DNA of 64,000 bases from Krasilnikovia cinnamomea (lineage in GTDB: Bacteria; Actinomycetota; Actinomycetes; Mycobacteriales; Micromonosporaceae): NCBI RefSeq assembly GCF_004217545.1, contig NZ_SHKY01000001.1:3348001-3412000 (forward strand), given 5' to 3'. The notes under the pieces are model-generated. The model did not search any database, had not been told where the DNA came from, and saw only the letters and a list, made by a program, of their open reading frames with translations. Position 1 is the first letter of the stretch, and each line of letters begins with the position of its first letter. The translations under genes were made by a program, and so were the position numbers. Positions 1-8,699 of this stretch are shown in pieces.

Positions 1-522
1 GTCGCTGCGACCAGCGTCAACCTGCACCTGCGCACCCCCGGCGAGCAGGCCGCCCTGATCGACACCTACGGCCGGTGGCTCAACAGCCTGTCCACGCCCA
101 CGCAGATCGTGGTGTCCGCCCAACCGGTCGACCTGCGCTCGCACGCCAGGTCCCTGGCCGCCGCCGCGCCCGCCCTGCCGCACCCGGCCCTGGCCGCGGC
201 GTGCGCTGATCACGCCCGGTTCCTCGACGACCTCGCCGAACGCCGCGACCCGCTGCGCCGCCAGGTCCTCGTCGTCACCCGCACCCCGGCGGGGGAGCGC
301 GGGGAGCACGCCGCCCGCAGGCGCGCCGACGACACCGTGCGCGCCCTGTCCGGCCTCGGCGTCACCACCCGCGCCCTGGACGGTCCGGCCGTGACCGCGG
401 CGATCGCCGCAGCCGCCGACCCGTACCGGCCGCCGCGCCCCGGCGGCCTGGCCGCCCCCGACACCGTCATCACCGCCTCCGCCACCCGCCCACACCGCCA
501 CGCGAAGGACCGGCCGTCATGA
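1..522 (+). CDS. Conjugal-transfer protein, C-terminal part (5' truncated by window)
   Basis: The frame is open from base 1 and ends at TGA 520-522, giving at least 173 residues with no start in the window. The visible part contains a 'YGRWLNSL' stretch followed by a 'VDL' strand and an Ala/Arg-rich helical tail. I recall this pattern from the protein encoded just upstream of VirB4-like ATPases in actinobacterial mobile elements, often labelled PrgI-like or conjugal transfer protein. That assignment rests on memory of the family and on position, not on a catalytic motif. Its stop overlaps the start of the VirB4-like gene (ATGA at 519-522), so the two are probably translationally coupled parts of one transfer apparatus. 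Confidence 0.6.
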   Translation, partial: VAATSVNLHLRTPGEQAALIDTYGRWLNSLSTPTQIVVSAQPVDLRSHARSLAAAAPALPHPALAAACADHARFLDDLAERRDPLRRQVLVVTRTPAGERGEHAARRRADDTVRALSGLGVTTRALDGPAVTAAIAAAADPYRPPRPGGLAAPDTVITASATRPHRHAKDRPS

Positions 523-2348
523 ACCTGACCCGCAAGACAAGCCCCGACGCGCACCCGCGCGAGACACCAGTGGCGGCAACGCGCCTCACCGCGGGTGCCG
601 GGGTCGCCGCCGCGGTCGCGCCGGGCTCGGTGGAGGTGATGCCGCGGATGCTGCGCGTCAGCGACGGCTACGCCTGCACACTGGTCGTCACCGGCTACCC
701 CGCCGAAGTCGGACCGGCCTGGCTCGAACCGCTACTGTCCTGGCCCGGCCGTCTCGACCTGGCCATGCACATCGACCCGCTGCCCGCACCGATCGCCGCC
801 TCCCGACTGCGCAACCAGCGGGCCCGCTTCGAATCGTCGCGGCGGGCCGACACGAGCAAGGGCAAACTCGTCGACCCGTACCTGGAGGCAGCCGCCGACG
901 ACGCCGCCGACCTGGCCCAGCGGCTGGCCCGCGGCGTGTCGAAACTGTTCCGGGTCGGGCTGTACCTGACAGTGCACGCCCGCACCGAACCCGAACTGCT
1001 CGACGCGTGCGCGCAGGTGAAGGCCGCCGCCGCGTCCACCCTGATCGAGGTCCAGCCCGCCACGTGGCGGCATCTCGCCGGGTGGACCACCACCCTGCCC
1101 ATGGCCACCGACTCGCTGCAGATGCTGCGCACCATGGACACCCAGGCCCTCGCGGCCGCGTTCCCGCTGGCGAGCCCGGACCTGCCCGCGCCGCTGCCCG
1201 GCGACCCGCAGACCGTCGGCGGCACCCTGTACGGCATCAACCCCGACTCCAACGGGATCGTCTGGTGGGACCGCTGGAGCCAGGAGAACCACAACTCCGT
1301 CGTCCTCGCGCGTTCCGGCGCCGGGAAGTCGTACTTCCTGAAGCTGGAGATCCTGCGCAATCTGCACCAGGGCGTGCAGGTGTCGGTGATCGACCCGGAG
1401 GACGAATACCTGCGCCTGGCCGACGCGGTCGGCGGCAGCGTCGTGCGCCTCGGACACGCCGGGGTGAAGATCAACCCCCTCGACCTGCCCACCGGGGACA
1501 CCCGCCCCGACCTCCTGACCCGCCGGGGCCTGTTCCTGCACACGCTCATCTCCGTGCTGTTGGGACACCAGCCGCCACCGCAGGAACGGGCGGCCCTGGA
1601 CCGGGCCATCCTGGATGTCTACCGCCGCGCCGGCATCACCGCCGACCCCGCCACCCACCACCGCAGCGCGCCGCTGCTCGGCGATCTCACCGCCTGCCTG
1701 CGCGACGACGCGCAGGACGCGGCGGCACAGCAGCTCGCCGCGCGCCTGGCGCCGTGGGTGGACGGGTCGTTCTCCGAGTTGTTCAACGGGCCGACGACCA
1801 CCCTGCCCGACGGGCACCTGGTCGTCTGGTCCCTGCGGCACCTGCCCGACGAGATCCGCACCGTCGGCACCCTGCTCGCCCTGGACTCGATCTGGCGCGG
1901 CGTCGACGCTCCCGGCGCGAAGGGCCACGGCGTCCGCCGGCTCGTGGTGGTCGACGAGGCGTGGTTGCTGCTGCGCGACGGCGAAGGCGCGAGGTTCCTG
2001 TTCCGCATGTCGAAGGCCGCCCGCAAACGCAACGCCGGGCTGACCGTGGTCACCCAGGACGTCGCGGACGTGCTGGGCGCCGACCTCGGCCAGGCCGTCG
2101 TCGCCAACGCCGCCACCCAAGTCCTGCTCAAACAAGCACCCCAGGCCATCGACGCCGTCGGCGCCGCGTTCGGCCTCACCGCAGGAGAGCGGCGCGCGCT
2201 GCTCACCGCCCGCACCGGGCAGGGGCTGTTGATCTCCGGAACTCAGCGGACCAGTTTCGAGGCCGTCGCCGCGCCGGAAGAACACGCGCTGTGCACCACC
2301 AGCCCGGCGGACCTCGCGGCGCTCGACGAGCAGGACGACGACCTCTAG
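519..2348 (+). CDS. VirB4/TraE-like conjugation ATPase
   Basis: 609 residues. A Walker A motif (ARSGAGKS) lies at about residues 264-271 and a Walker B (LVVVDEAW) at about 475-482. The order N-terminal domain, RecA-like ATPase, then the 'VTQDV' sensor region (near residue 512) is that of VirB4-family ATPases, which power assembly and substrate transfer of type IV secretion systems at the inner membrane. Length is somewhat short against the usual 600-850 residues but within the family. The ATG at 519 overlaps the preceding stop. The next ATPase gene begins about 140 bp downstream. ATPase class is confident. The exact subgroup (VirB4 versus a related HerA/TraC form) is inference from the neighbourhood. 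Confidence 0.85.
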   Translation: MNLTRKTSPDAHPRETPVAATRLTAGAGVAAAVAPGSVEVMPRMLRVSDGYACTLVVTGYPAEVGPAWLEPLLSWPGRLDLAMHIDPLPAPIAASRLRNQRARFESSRRADTSKGKLVDPYLEAAADDAADLAQRLARGVSKLFRVGLYLTVHARTEPELLDACAQVKAAAASTLIEVQPATWRHLAGWTTTLPMATDSLQMLRTMDTQALAAAFPLASPDLPAPLPGDPQTVGGTLYGINPDSNGIVWWDRWSQENHNSVVLARSGAGKSYFLKLEILRNLHQGVQVSVIDPEDEYLRLADAVGGSVVRLGHAGVKINPLDLPTGDTRPDLLTRRGLFLHTLISVLLGHQPPPQERAALDRAILDVYRRAGITADPATHHRSAPLLGDLTACLRDDAQDAAAQQLAARLAPWVDGSFSELFNGPTTTLPDGHLVVWSLRHLPDEIRTVGTLLALDSIWRGVDAPGAKGHGVRRLVVVDEAWLLLRDGEGARFLFRMSKAARKRNAGLTVVTQDVADVLGADLGQAVVANAATQVLLKQAPQAIDAVGAAFGLTAGERRALLTARTGQGLLISGTQRTSFEAVAAPEEHALCTTSPADLAALDEQDDDL

Positions 2349-2488
2349 CCACCGCCGATCGCCGAGCGGAACCTCGCCGCAACCGATGGGCCGGGCGCCG
2401 CTCGGGCCCTACACCCCCGCGTCTGTCTTCAAGCCTGCGTACCCGCTGCCCGGCCGCCGAACTCGACCCTCTGATGAGGACACCATCA

Positions 2489-5014
2489 ATGAGACCACCA
2501 CCGTTGCTGCTTCACGCGCCGTCGGCGCCCAGCCCCCACCCGGGGCCGGGCGCCGACCTCGTTTCTCCCCTCAGCCGACCCGCCCAACTGATCATCGACA
2601 CCGCCGCATGGGCGGCGCACCGACCGTGGCTGCTCGCCGTGGCCGCCGCAGCCCTGCTCGTCTATGTCGCCACTCGCAACCTCCTGGAAGTGTGGCGGCA
2701 CCACTACCACGCGACCGACGCCAGGGTGATCACGATCGCGCCGCCGCCGGAGGTCGACCCGCACAGCTCGGCCGCGCTGTGGGCGAACCTGTCCGGCACG
2801 CTCACACCCTCCCGCAAACGCCGGCTGATCTACGGCAGCCCGCACGTGGTCTGGCAGTACACCTGGACCGGCCGCCGGCTGCTGATCAGCGTGTGGGTGC
2901 CCGGCAGCGTCCCCCGCGGCGCCGTCGAGGCCGCGATCCGCGCCGCGTGGCCCGGCGCCGCCTGCACCACCGACAACCCGGCCCCACCCATCCCGTCCAC
3001 CGCCACGATGGCCGCAGGCGGGCACCTGACCCCGACGGCGGCGGAATGGCTGCCGTTCGCCACCGAGCACGACAGCGACCCGCTGCGCGCCCTGATGTCC
3101 GCCGGCTCGCAACTCAATGCCGACGAGCACGCCTGCGTGCAGATCCTCGCCCGCCCCGCCGGGCCCCGCCGGGTCGCCCGGGCCCGCCGCGCCGCCGGGC
3201 GCATCCGCGCCGGCAAGACCGCCACCCCGACGATCAACCCGGCGGCCCCGCTGCTCTGGCTGATCGAGGCGTTCCAGACCGGTCCCTCCCGGCGCACCAG
3301 CTCCGCGGTACCGGCCGCACGCCGCGACCCCGGCGTCGAACGCGACGTGCGGGCCATCCTGGACAAGACCGCGCACCCGCTGTGGCAGACCGGCGTCCGC
3401 TACGCCGTCGCCCGCACCCCCGCCCGCGCCGGCCGGCTGTCCGACGGCCGCCTGCGCGGCATCGCCGACACGATCGGCTCGGCGTTCGCCGTCTACACCG
3501 GCCGCAACCGCCTCGCCCACCGCACCCGGATGAGCTCCCCGGTCGCGGTCCTCGGCGGTCGGCGCCTCGGCCCGGGGTTCCTGACCTCCGCGCCGGAACT
3601 CGCCGCCCTGGCCGCGCTGCCGCAGGACCTGGCCGTGCCTGGCCTGGACCGGGCCCGCGCCCGCGCGATGCCGGCCCCGGTCGCGATCGCCGCCGGAGGC
3701 CGGGCGACGAAAGTCCTCGGCGACGCGGAGATCGGCGGCCACGGCATCGCGTTGGGTGTCGCCGACGCCCGCTATCACCTGCACGTCATCGGCTCGACCG
3801 GGTCGGGCAAGACGACGCTGCTGGTGAACATGGCCGTCGACGACATCAAAGCCGGCCGCGGCACCATCGTGATCGACCCGCACGGCGACATGGTCCTGGA
3901 CATCCTCGACCGCCTCCCCGCCAGCCTGGCGCACAAGGTCGTCATCTTCGACCCCGACCAGCCCAACCCGCCCACCATCAACCCCCTCGAGGGCGACGAC
4001 CCGGACCTGGTCGTCGACAACCTCGTGTCGATCTTCGGCAACATCTTCGCCAAAGCGTGGGGGCCGCGGATGGACGACGTCATGCGGGTCGCGTGCCTCA
4101 CCCTGCTGCGGCACGCGAACGTCACCCTGCAGCACATCCCACCGCTGCTCAACTCGGCGCAGTTCCGGTCGGCGATGACCGTGGGCCTGGACGACCCGGC
4201 CGGGCTGTCCGGGTTCTGGCAGTGGTACGACGAGCTCAACCCGGCCCTGCGCTCGCAGGTCATCGGCCCCGTCCTCGCCCGGCTCAGGTCCTTCCTGCTG
4301 CGTGACTTCGTCAAGCGCACGATGCGGTACCCGAAGGCCAGCTTCGACATGGGCGAAATCCTCGACGGCGGGGTCCTGCTGGTCCGGATCCCGAAAGGCA
4401 CCCTGGGCGAGGACACCAGCAAACTGCTCGGCTCGCTGGTGCTGGCGCAGGTGTGGCAGGCCACCACCGCCCGCGCGAAACTCGCCCCGGACCAGCGCCG
4501 TGACGCGTCGTTGATCATCGACGAGGCGCAGAACTTCCTCACCCTGGCCAGCAGCCTCGAGTCGATGCTCGCCGAGGCCCGCAAGTACCGGCTGTCGATG
4601 ACGCTGTCGCATCAGGACCTGGCCCAGTTCCCCCGCGACCTGCTCGCCGCCGCGTCCGCGAACGCCCGCAACAAGATCTATTTCACGTGCGCGCCGGAGG
4701 ACGCGAGAGTCCTCGCCCGGCACACCCTGCCCGAGCTCGACGAGCACGACCTGACCCACCTCGACGCCTACACCGCCGTCACCCGGCTGGTCGTCGACGG
4801 CCGGCAGCTTCCCGCGTTCACCATGAAGACCCGCCCGTCCAAGCCCCTCGTTGGGGAGGCGACCGCGATCCGGCAGATCGCCGCGCAGGCGGTGCCGCCG
4901 CAGGACACCACGGCCATGGACGACCTCGTCGAGCAGTACTCCCGCCGCCGCGACACCAGAAGCGGTGGCGGCGGCCAAGGCAAACGCTCCGACACCGATC
5001 CGCGCCGTGGTTGA
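2489..5014 (+). CDS. VirD4/TraG-like coupling ATPase (TraM-recognition type)
   Basis: 841 residues from ATG 2489, chosen because GAGGA at 2476-2480 sits 8 bases upstream; an in-frame ATG at 2474 is the alternative. A hydrophobic segment at about residues 45-65 is a membrane anchor. Walker A (GSTGSGKT) is at 435-442 and a DEAQ Walker B at 678-681, in the arrangement of conjugative coupling proteins that feed DNA to the transfer channel. The long N-terminal region between anchor and ATPase is typical of actinobacterial forms. The open frame extends far upstream through the VirB4 gene, but that part is a shadow. A small hairpin (5212-5230) follows. Together with the VirB4-like gene it argues for conjugative transfer of single-stranded DNA. 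Confidence 0.85.
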   Translation: MRPPPLLLHAPSAPSPHPGPGADLVSPLSRPAQLIIDTAAWAAHRPWLLAVAAAALLVYVATRNLLEVWRHHYHATDARVITIAPPPEVDPHSSAALWANLSGTLTPSRKRRLIYGSPHVVWQYTWTGRRLLISVWVPGSVPRGAVEAAIRAAWPGAACTTDNPAPPIPSTATMAAGGHLTPTAAEWLPFATEHDSDPLRALMSAGSQLNADEHACVQILARPAGPRRVARARRAAGRIRAGKTATPTINPAAPLLWLIEAFQTGPSRRTSSAVPAARRDPGVERDVRAILDKTAHPLWQTGVRYAVARTPARAGRLSDGRLRGIADTIGSAFAVYTGRNRLAHRTRMSSPVAVLGGRRLGPGFLTSAPELAALAALPQDLAVPGLDRARARAMPAPVAIAAGGRATKVLGDAEIGGHGIALGVADARYHLHVIGSTGSGKTTLLVNMAVDDIKAGRGTIVIDPHGDMVLDILDRLPASLAHKVVIFDPDQPNPPTINPLEGDDPDLVVDNLVSIFGNIFAKAWGPRMDDVMRVACLTLLRHANVTLQHIPPLLNSAQFRSAMTVGLDDPAGLSGFWQWYDELNPALRSQVIGPVLARLRSFLLRDFVKRTMRYPKASFDMGEILDGGVLLVRIPKGTLGEDTSKLLGSLVLAQVWQATTARAKLAPDQRRDASLIIDEAQNFLTLASSLESMLAEARKYRLSMTLSHQDLAQFPRDLLAAASANARNKIYFTCAPEDARVLARHTLPELDEHDLTHLDAYTAVTRLVVDGRQLPAFTMKTRPSKPLVGEATAIRQIAAQAVPPQDTTAMDDLVEQYSRRRDTRSGGGGQGKRSDTDPRRG

Positions 5015-5211
5015 GCCCGACGGCCGCCGGTACCGCTGAACCCCGGTCTGTCAACGCCCTGCTCCGGGCAGGAGTTGCACCTTCCCACGGAGCTTCACCT
5101 GCCCTTCACCACCGTTCACCGTTCGCTCACGCACCGTCATCGCTGTGGTGGCTGTCAAGGCAGCACAGCGGCCGTGAGGTCCGACGACCGTCGACGCGAA
5201 CAGTTCCCGAC

Positions 5212-5230
5212 ACCCTCCCCGCAGGAGGGT
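5212..5230 (+). terminator. Short hairpin between coupling ATPase and replication-relaxation gene
   Basis: A 7-bp perfect stem (ACCCTCC/GGAGGGT) with a 5-base loop lies 200 bp after the coupling ATPase stop and 34 bp before the next GTG start. It could end the upstream transcript or act as a leader structure. There is no clear T-tract, so the role is open. Confidence 0.35.
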
Positions 5231-5264
5231 CACCCTTCCTGTCTATCTCCCCAGGAGACCCCGC

Positions 5265-6248
5265 GTGTCATCCGACTTCCCCTCCGCCGACCGGTACTCC
5301 GGTCCCCTCGAACCTCCGAGTCCTTGTCCTCCGTTCCTGGCCCCCGAGCCCTCCGCCGGTCCCCGAGCTCAGCCCTCCCACGCTCGTAGCTCGTCCAAGC
5401 GGGCCCGGCTGAGGCTGCTCGCCCGGCTCACGATCCGCGACCGGCAGCTGCTCGACTGGCTGGCGGAGCACTACCTGCTGTCCACCGACCAGATCGCCGC
5501 CGCGCTGTTCCCGTCGAAGCGGGCGGCGACGCTGCGGCTGGCCGCCCTCTACGAGATGGAGGCGGTCAACCGGTTCGTCGACGTCACCACCGGCACCCGG
5601 CAGCACCTCTACGCCCTCGGCCCGCTCGGCGCGCTCGTACACCCGAGCGCCTACAACGATCCCGACCGGCCCGACGCCCCGGCACCGCGCACGGCGACCG
5701 ATCGCACCGAGCGGATCGTGGGCAGCCGCAAACTCGCGCATCTGCTCGGCACCAACCAGATGTTCATCGACCTGCACGCCTACAGCCGCGCCGACCCGAA
5801 CGCCCGGCTGCTGCGCTGGTGGTCCGAGCAGCACGCCACCGCCGCCTACGCGCTGTCCGGGATCCGTCCCGACGGGCACGGCATCTGGCAGGTCGGCGAC
5901 CGCACGACCGGGTTCTGGCTCGAGCACGACCGCGGCACCGAGAAGATCGCCACCGTCCTGGGCAAGCTGCGCAACTACGCCCAGTTGGCCGAGGTCGGCC
6001 CCCGCTACCCGGTCCTGCTGCGCGTCGCGTCGCGCCGCCGCGAACGCAACCTGCTCGACGCCCTGGCCGGCGTGCCCGCGGGGCTGCCCGTCGCGACCGG
6101 CATCCACAGCGAGCACCCCGCCGGCCCGGCATGGACCGTCGCCAGCGACACCAGCGGCCTGCGCCGCTGGCTGCACGAACTGCCCAGCGACCACGGCCCG
6201 GTCAACGCGGCCACCAACCCGCACCGTTACAGCGGCCCCGAAGACTGA
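5265..6248 (+). CDS. Replication-relaxation family protein
   Basis: 327 residues from GTG 5265 with AGGAG at 5253-5257 placed 7 bases upstream. The block starting near residue 45 (RLTIRDRQLLDWLAEHYLLS, then DQIAAALF) is the winged-helix region characteristic of the Replic_Relax family (PF13814). Members occur on actinobacterial and firmicute plasmids and ICEs and are thought to act in plasmid replication or as relaxation/relaxosome proteins. No HUH or catalytic Tyr motif can be named by eye. The first ~45 residues are Pro/Ser/Arg-rich and possibly disordered. Position right after the coupling ATPase supports a DNA-processing role. It is the best relaxosome candidate in this window. Confidence 0.8.
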   Translation: MSSDFPSADRYSGPLEPPSPCPPFLAPEPSAGPRAQPSHARSSSKRARLRLLARLTIRDRQLLDWLAEHYLLSTDQIAAALFPSKRAATLRLAALYEMEAVNRFVDVTTGTRQHLYALGPLGALVHPSAYNDPDRPDAPAPRTATDRTERIVGSRKLAHLLGTNQMFIDLHAYSRADPNARLLRWWSEQHATAAYALSGIRPDGHGIWQVGDRTTGFWLEHDRGTEKIATVLGKLRNYAQLAEVGPRYPVLLRVASRRRERNLLDALAGVPAGLPVATGIHSEHPAGPAWTVASDTSGLRRWLHELPSDHGPVNAATNPHRYSGPED

Positions 6249-6287
6249 ACCCTGCCGCAGCAAGATGCGGTGCAGCGCCAGCCGAAT

Positions 6288-6401
6288 GTCTCACAGCCGC
6301 TCACGGCCGCTCACAGCCCGACCGCAGTCTCGGTGCGAGAGTCTCACACCCCAGCTCAGAGCCGGTTTCCGCCCGAGTGCGGAAGAGCATCGCTGTGAGA
6401 C
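6288..6401. repeat. Cluster of direct and inverted repeats (candidate oriT, origin or operator)
   Basis: Three 10-bp tandem units (CTCACAGCCG, CTCACGGCCG, CTCACAGCCC) occupy 6290-6319. The 10-mer GTCTCACAGC at 6288-6297 recurs as an exact inverted copy GCTGTGAGAC at 6392-6401, and GTCTCACA appears a third time at 6341-6348. The cluster lies in the 485-bp gene-free stretch (6249-6733) directly downstream of the replication-relaxation gene. The 10-bp period matches one helical turn. Iteron, oriT or repressor-site function is inference from position and repeat structure. Confidence 0.5.
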
Positions 6402-6733
6402 CGCAGCGGTACCGTCAACGGCACCACTACACCTCTACATATATCTCCACCCCCGGTTCGGTCCCACCGAAGGGACTCCCGCCGCACCACCATGGTGCCC
6501 GTCACCCACCCGCCTTCTGTAGGCCGGTCGGTACGTGCACCGCGCGGCGGCCCTCTCCGGTCGCACCCACCACCACGATCTCGCGAACCCGGCGGATCGA
6601 CCGCACCACCGTGCGACCCCGCGAAAACTGCGGATCGCCTTCCACACCCCCTCTTCCTGACTGGTCCACGCACCCGGTGGACCGGTCCATTTCCGCGTGT
6701 CCGCACACGCCCGCCCAGATGGAGGAACCCAAC

Positions 6734-7564
6734 ATGGCCAAGACCGCCGCCACCGAGCCGAGCAGCAACGGCAGCACCCCGGCACCGGCAGCCACAGCCG
6801 CGCCGAAGGCGACCCGCCGCACCCCTGCGGCTGCGACGCCTGCCGCGTCTGCCTCCGGGAGTTCCCGGACCCAGCCGCAGCCGGCCGTCACGCCGACTCC
6901 GACGATCCGCACGATGATCGTGCTGCTGCCCGACGCCGTTCCGCACGAGTCGCTCACCGCACACGCACTGGACCGGCACTTCGGTGTCCGCGGCGTTCTG
7001 GAAGCACGATTCTGGGCCGCACCGACCCTGAAGCTGTGGCAGCGCGGGCAGATCGTCGGCTTGCGCAAAGGTCGCCCGGCCGCCTGCGCGGGTGGACCCG
7101 CCCGACTGCTCGACCTCGCCGGTCTGCGCCAGGCCGCCGGAATCGGCGCCGGTATCCGCCACCAGCTGTGGACCCACGCCGTGCGGGGCACCCGCCCCGC
7201 CTACCCGTGGACCGCCTACCTGGCCAAGCACCTCGCCGACCCGGCGAAGTACAGCTGGGACGACGCCAAGAACGACTTCCACGCGCAACCTCGCGTGAAC
7301 GCGATGCGCATGCACAACGCCGTCAACCCCGGCGCCGGGCACCTCGACCTGTTCGACATCGAGATGTTCCAGGCCGGGCAGATGGCCTACCAGCACCACA
7401 CCGCCGTCACCGCGATCTGCGCAGACGCGCTGCTCTGCGACAACGGTGTCCGCCTCGCACCCAGAAGCGACACCCTCGCGGACCGCACCACCTACATCGA
7501 GCAGGCACTACGCGTGCTAGACGTGATGCCTGCAGAGCAGCGGCTCATCGCCGTCAGCCTCTAG
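6734..7564 (+). CDS. Unrecognised mobile-element protein, 276 aa
   Basis: Start ATG 6734 is set by GGAGGA at 6721-6726, 7 bases upstream. The first ~60 residues are low-complexity Ala/Pro/Thr/Ser and probably disordered. A compact globular part follows from about residue 60 (TIRTMIVLLPD) to the end. It contains a WxR-type basic segment near residues 97-105, several conserved-looking aromatic residues (PWTAYLAKHL; YSWDDAKNDFH) and no membrane segment. I do not recognise the family. It lies between the replication-relaxation gene, across the repeat cluster at 6288-6401, and a secreted Gly-rich protein gene on the other strand, so a role in DNA processing or its control is possible but not shown. 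Confidence 0.7.
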   Translation: MAKTAATEPSSNGSTPAPAATAAPKATRRTPAAATPAASASGSSRTQPQPAVTPTPTIRTMIVLLPDAVPHESLTAHALDRHFGVRGVLEARFWAAPTLKLWQRGQIVGLRKGRPAACAGGPARLLDLAGLRQAAGIGAGIRHQLWTHAVRGTRPAYPWTAYLAKHLADPAKYSWDDAKNDFHAQPRVNAMRMHNAVNPGAGHLDLFDIEMFQAGQMAYQHHTAVTAICADALLCDNGVRLAPRSDTLADRTTYIEQALRVLDVMPAEQRLIAVSL

Positions 7565-7752
7565 GGCGCCGGGGCGGGGTGACGTGCGAACGGCGTATTG
7601 CCTGCGGTCTGACTTCGAGAGCATCGCTTACCCGGTGTTCCGGTGGCGCTTCCCAGATGGTTTGCCCCCTGCGGGTGCCCCACCGCCTGCTGCGGGGCAC
7701 CCGCCACGGCGGAACCAACTGAACGCAGGACGACTAGTTCAGCGTGGTCCGC

Positions 7753-8136
7753 TCAGAGCGTGCCGGTCTCCCCGCCTCTGGCCAAGATTCCGCCACCCTG
7801 CCCCGACCCGGTGAGGAACTCAGTGCCTCGCCCGAATCCGCCGCCACCGACGATGATGCCGGAGGTGAGGTCCGTGCCCCGTCCGAGCCCGCCGCCACCG
7901 ACGATGATGCCGGAGGTGAGGTCCGCGCCCCGTCCGAGCCCGCCGCCACCGGCAATGACGCCGGAGGTGAGGTCCGCGGTTCGCCCGTTGAAGCCACCGA
8001 TCGAGCCGCCGGCGAGCTGGGCAGTGTCCGATGCGGCCGCTCCGGTGCTGCCGCCAATCGCGCCACCGGCGACGAGAGCGCCGATCGCCGTACCGACAAC
8101 CGCGGCGCCGACCAGCACCATTCTTCTGAGCTGCAT
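7753..8136 (-). CDS. Small exported glycine-rich repeat protein
   Basis: 127 residues. On the minus strand an AAGGAG lies about 6 bases before the ATG, which supports this start. The N-terminus (MQLRRMVLVGAAVVGTAIGA) is a basic end followed by a hydrophobic segment, so the product is a signal-peptide or single-anchor protein. The rest is Gly-rich with about three copies of a 17-residue unit (GGGGLGRGxDLTSGIIV), encoded by 51-bp tandem DNA repeats at about 7832-7990. There is no enzymatic motif. It is the only minus-strand gene within the plus-strand conjugation module. Surface or pilus-adhesion protein is a guess. The opposite-strand frame through the same repeats lacks these protein features. 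Confidence 0.65.
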   Translation of the reverse strand: MQLRRMVLVGAAVVGTAIGALVAGGAIGGSTGAAASDTAQLAGGSIGGFNGRTADLTSGVIAGGGGLGRGADLTSGIIVGGGGLGRGTDLTSGIIVGGGGFGRGTEFLTGSGQGGGILARGGETGTL

Positions 8137-8699
8137 GGACTTTCTCCTTGATTTCCGGGGCTGCCCCGATGCGGCCCTGCCCGAACATAGGGGGGTCTGT
8201 CACGCCTCAGCCCGGCGCCACAATCGACAGTGATCATGGTCTCCCTCCCGGGGCAGTGTTGCCCGCTGTTGATCTCGATACACGTCTTGGCAGGCCCCAC
8301 ACCCGGTAGGGACCGCTCGCCAACCTCGAAGACATTCGAGACGGCAAGCGGCCCGCCCGGTAACGGTCCCCGGCACGACGGCCGGCGACCACGCCCCAGC
8401 CGCAAAAGCCACGCGGTGTCTCGCGCCGTGCTGATTCCGGCCGCGGCCGCCCTCGGCAGGGGCATGCACCCTGCACGTCCGGCCGTCGAAACGGCCGCCT
8501 TTCCCTCTTGCACCATCCCGGGCCTCCGTACAGCCCTTGCCCGCGCCCTTCACCGCAGGTCCTAGCAGCGCCCCGCTGCCCTCACACCCCCGGCCGGCGC
8601 GGGCGCACCAAGCCACACGCGACCCGACCGGCCGCGGCGCCCCTGCCACCCCCTCTCGCGCTGCCCGCCCCCAACACCACCCCATTTGAGGAGTCTTCC
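8137..8699. other. Gene-free 563-bp stretch
   Basis: No frame here has convincing coding features on either strand. It should hold the promoter of the minus-strand Gly-rich gene and of the plus-strand GHKL gene starting at 8700. The only clear structure is the small CGAA-loop hairpin at 8480-8497. Confidence 0.5.
8480..8497 (+). terminator. Small CGAA-loop hairpin followed by pyrimidine tract
   Basis: A 7-bp stem (CGGCCGT/ACGGCCG) closed by a stable CGAA tetraloop is followed by CCTTTCCCTC. No plus-strand gene ends nearby, so it may be a leader structure of the gene at 8700 rather than a terminator. Confidence 0.35.

Noticed and set aside
1007..2488. Long plus frame continuous with the coupling ATPase
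   Set aside because: It runs through the VirB4-like gene in another frame with Arg/Pro-rich nonsense. GAGGA sets the start at 2489.
7832..7990. 51-bp repeats as CRISPR
   Set aside because: Units are contiguous without spacers and encode 17-residue protein repeats. No cas genes are present.
7643..8233. Plus-strand ORF over the Gly-rich gene
   Set aside because: Pro-rich shadow with no ribosome site. The minus gene has AAGGAG and a signal peptide.
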